24,293 bases of DNA from Poronia punctata. Lineage: Eukaryota > Ascomycota > Sordariomycetes > Xylariales > Xylariaceae. The position numbers and the translations under genes were made by a program. The stretch covers positions 1-24,293 of the forward strand of contig MU401836.1 of NCBI GenBank assembly GCA_022579005.1, written 5' to 3'. Of the stretch, positions 20,596 through 24,293 are shown in pieces (the first letter of the stretch is position 1; every line of letters starts with the position of its first letter). The notes beneath the pieces are model-generated. The model was not told where the DNA came from, did no database searches, and saw nothing but the letters and a program-made list of their open reading frames with translations.

Positions 20596-22598
20596 TACAA
20601 GTTTGCTTACTTTTTAGTTTTTATATATGCTTTTTTAACATTTTAGTAATAGTTTTGCTTAATAACTAAAATATAGTAGTTTTTTATAGTTAAAGCTAGT
20701 GTATATAGCGTTATAGTATATAAAAATTAGTTTTTATAGCCTTTTTTTTTATTATAAGCTTATTGCTAAAAAAAATTTAAAAATTTAAAAAAAGTAAAGG
20801 TAATAAGAAAAAAAGGAAAGCATAACATTATAACCTATTAAAAATTTAAAAAAACTAATAGCTAGCGTTTTTTATACTTTATAAAAAATATTATTTAGTT
20901 ATTAAATAATATTAAAATTGCATTTTTTTTTATTTATATTGCTAGCAAAAAGCAACGATTTTAATGCTAAAAGTATTATAAAAAAAAACCTAATAATAAG
21001 TATTTTATTTAAGTAATAAAAAAAAAAAAAAAAAAATTAAATAAATTATTAAATATATAGCTACTTTAATAAAGTTTAATTAGTTAACTAGCTATAGTAA
21101 TATAGTATATTAATATTTTTGCTTAAATTAAAACAAAAATTAGTATATATTATAAAATAGTTACTGCTTAAACTTTTTACTTTTAAATTTATTTTTATTA
21201 TATTATAAATAAGCTTATTAATATAAATAAAAATCTTAATATTTTATTTACTTAAGCTAAATTGCTTAAGTTTATAAAAAATAACAATAATAACTTTTTA
21301 AATAATATTAACTTTAGTAGCTAAAATTTTTTTTTTTTATATTTTTGCTTTTTTTTACTATACTTTTAGCTTTATATTTAACTTTTGCTTAATAACAAAC
21401 TACTACTTTGCTATTTAATACTTTTTTAAATTTATATAATTTAAATTTTTTATTTGCTAGCTTAAAAGCTTTATAATTATTATATATAAGTAAGCTAAAA
21501 ATAATAAAGTTATATTATATTTATAACCTTATAAAAGCAATATTATTTTAAAAGTAGTTTTTAACTACTATTTTTTATGCTATATATTATAAAAAAAAAA
21601 ATTAAAGTAAAAAATAAAAATAATATAAAATTTTTTATATAAATAAAAAAATTTATTTTAAAATTGTTTTTATTAAGCAGCAAAATATAATACTAGCATA
21701 CCTAAGCTTTTTTATAAACAATATAACTTAATAATTATATATATTTTTTTTTTTTAGTTAATAAAAATAAGTTTAATAATAAAGCACTTTAAAAGTACTT
21801 TATATATTAAACGTTAAAAATAAAAAGTAAAAAAATTTATAAAAACATAAATATTAGTAAAATATTTTATTTGTTAGTAATATATAAAATTATATTAATT
21901 ATATACTAATTGCTAATATAAAGCTATATTACTTTTATTAAAGTAAATATTTTATTAATATATATATAATTAGCTTTAAATTTATTTTTTAATTTTATTG
22001 CAAATTAATAGTTTATAAGCTTTTATTAAGCTTAAAATTTTATTGTTTTTATTTTTAGCTTTTTTATGCTTATAAAAAATTTTGTTAAATATATAAAAAA
22101 AGTTTTTATATATTAGCTTTTTAAATAAGTTTTAAATTTTTATGTTTTTATTATAGCTAATATATAAACTACTTTTAGCTTTTTAGCTAGCTATTAAAAA
22201 GTTTATATTTATTTTATTAATAAAAACTAAATACTATAGCATATACTACTTAATATATAAAATTATAAAAATAAAATAGCTTAAATAAGTATTATACTTA
22301 TTTATAAAGCTTTAAAGTTAAATTGCTTATATATAGCTATAAAAATATTTATAGCTAATAATAGTAGCAGTTTTGTAGCTTAAGTAATTTAAACTGCTTT
22401 AAAAAAAATAGTTTACTTATAAGAAATAAAATAAGTTATTTGTTATACTTTTTATATATAGTATAGCTTGTTTTTAGCAATTTTTTTAGCACTATTAATA
22501 TAAAGCTAAAAATAAAAAACTAGATTTTTAATATAAATAAAAATAAAGTATTTTATATGCTTATAGCAATATATATAATTTAATAGCTTGTTTATTAT

Positions 22599-22618
22599 AT
22601 ACTAATTATATACTAATT
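22599..22618 (+). repeat. Further paired ATACTAATT motif
   Basis: Two ATACTAATT copies start at 22599 and 22610, again 11 bp apart. Similar pairs with one altered base lie at 18509-18528 and about 23557-23576. They belong to the same dispersed family as the motifs at 7530, 17565 and 20576. Confidence 0.5.
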
Positions 22619-24293
22619 TTATTAAGTTTATAACTTATTAATGCATATATTTAAAAGTACTAAGTATAAAAAGTTGTTTTTTAGTATTTAATAATAGCTT
22701 ATTAATAAAAGTATATTAACTTTTACTTATTTTTTAGTACTAGTAATAGCTATAAAAATAAAATAAAATATAAATATTTTTATGCTTTTTAAAGCAAAAG
22801 TACTTTAGCTTGCTTTTTAAGTATTTATAAACAAAACAAATTATAAAAAAGCTTTTTAGTTTTTTAAAAAAGTATAGTAATATATATGCTATATATATTA
22901 TATTATAGCACTATTTCTTTACTTAATAAATATATTTAGTTTATTTTATAACAATAAAATTAGCTATTATTTTATAAAGCTTTTTTATATTATAAAGCAT
23001 TTTATTATTTATAATAAGTAAATTATAAAAAAACAATTTAGTAGCAACTTATTTATAATTAATATAAATAATTTTAAACTATTATTTAAAAGTATTAATA
23101 CTAGTTTAAAAAAGCTTAAAAAGTATTTTAATAAAGCTTTTTATAAAAATAAGCAGCTATTATAACTAGTAATATTGCTATAGCTATTAAGCATAACTTT
23201 AAAAATTACTTATATAAATAAATTTAATAAGTAAAACAAGTATTTTAAATACTTAAAAAATAATAATAGTAGCTATATAGCTGCTATAAAATATTTTAAA
23301 TAAGTATATAAGCTATACTAAAATTGTTTTAGTTATATAAATATATACTAAAATACTAAAATAAAAAATATAAATATAAGCAAGTAAATAATTTTAATAT
23401 AATTAAGTTTACTTAAAGTATATTTTGTTTTTATATTTTAAGCTTTAGTACTAACTATTTTTAAGTATAGTTATTTATATTATTTACTTTAAATGTTTAA
23501 AAAAAAATTATTAATAAATATTTTAGTAGTAGTATATATGCTTAGTAAAATAAAATATATTAATTTTATACTAATTTTTTTATAAAAACAGATTTATTAC
23601 TTTTAAACTTTTAAAAAATAACTAAAACTATAAAACCTAGTTTTGCTACTTTTATTTAAAATGTTTTTATAGTATAAGCTAGTACTATATATTTAAAGCG
23701 TATATAAAGCTATGCTTATTTTGTTTATAATTTTAACTAAGCTTGTTTAAGTATAATTTTATTTTAAGCTTTTTTTATTATTGTAGTATATATTTATAAT
23801 AATAAATATATAAAAAAAATTAATAAACTAATAAATGCTATAAGCAATAATAATAATAGTAATAAAAACTATATTACTAAATTATATACTGCTTTTAGCA
23901 ATTTTAACCTTTTTAATATATTTAGTTAAAATGTTTTATTTTAAAATGCTTTTAAAGTTATAAATAATAATAACTTAAATAATAAAAACTTATTACTTTT
24001 ACTTAGCTTTATATAGATTTAAAAAACATAAAGGCAGCAGTCTAGCAATTTTAAAAATTTAAGCACACTTTTTTAAAAACAGGTTATAATAATATTAAAA
24101 CGTAATACTATGCAATTTTTTTAACTTATAAATTTTTAATTATATTTAATATATTTGCTACTATAATATAAATATTATTTTTATTAAATAAAAGTTTTAT
24201 ATTTAATAATAATATAATATATATATAATAATATAAAAGTTATTATTTATAATTATAATAAAAGTAAGTAAATATAATATATAATATAAATAA

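Larger units (their letters stand above)
17401..24293. repeat. Right A/T-rich block, probably RIP-degraded repeats
   Basis: The composition is as extreme as in the left block: long A/T runs, excess TA, few CA or TG, and no gene-length frame. The transition from coding sequence is abrupt, within roughly 200 bp of the DUF1769 stop. Recurrent ATACTAATT motifs are the only ordered structure I could find; no transposase or reverse transcriptase relic could be recognised. The block runs to the end of the window. Confidence 0.8.

Overview
The window looks like a piece of a filamentous ascomycete genome (Pezizomycotina). Short GT-AG introns with CTAAC or CTGAT branch motifs, typical fungal protein families and a two-speed base composition all point there. 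I cannot name the genus from sequence alone.

Layout. Positions 1 to about 8330 and about 17320 to 24293 are almost pure A/T. Within them CA and TG dinucleotides are scarce and TA is in great excess; the first 60 bases have no CA or TG and more than a dozen TA. This is the signature expected of repeats mutated by RIP (repeat-induced point mutation), and I see no intact gene in either block. Between them lies a base-balanced island of about 9 kb.

The left edge of the island is made of repeats. A 41-bp tandem array built on GGTACC (8350 to 9400) is interrupted by an 892-bp element (8439-9330). The element has YAGCGGGA terminal inverted repeats, inverted arrays of an 18-bp subterminal motif, and no transposase. 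It reads best as a non-autonomous hAT-type transposon.

The rest of the island carries three spliced genes, all on the + strand: an AKR7-type aldo/keto reductase (10389-11622, four exons, 322 aa, catalytic tetrad present), an F-box protein with a C-terminal GIWVGDYSSHGCEF region (13462-15087, three exons, 479 aa), and a DUF1769 protein of unknown function (16035-17214, two exons, 320 aa). They are about 0.9 to 1.8 kb apart, each with its own upstream region. Nothing suggests a shared pathway: a detoxifying or carbonyl-reducing oxidoreductase, a probable ubiquitin-ligase adaptor and an uncharacterised protein. All three appear intact although RIP-like sequence begins about 100 bp beyond the last stop codon.

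The most noteworthy observations are the transposon-in-satellite structure at the island border, a family of paired 11-bp-spaced ATACTAATT motifs in the A/T blocks (two pairs form a 23-bp perfect inverted repeat about 3 kb apart), and frame-preserving splice options in all three genes. I see no clear evidence for a wholly new functional system.
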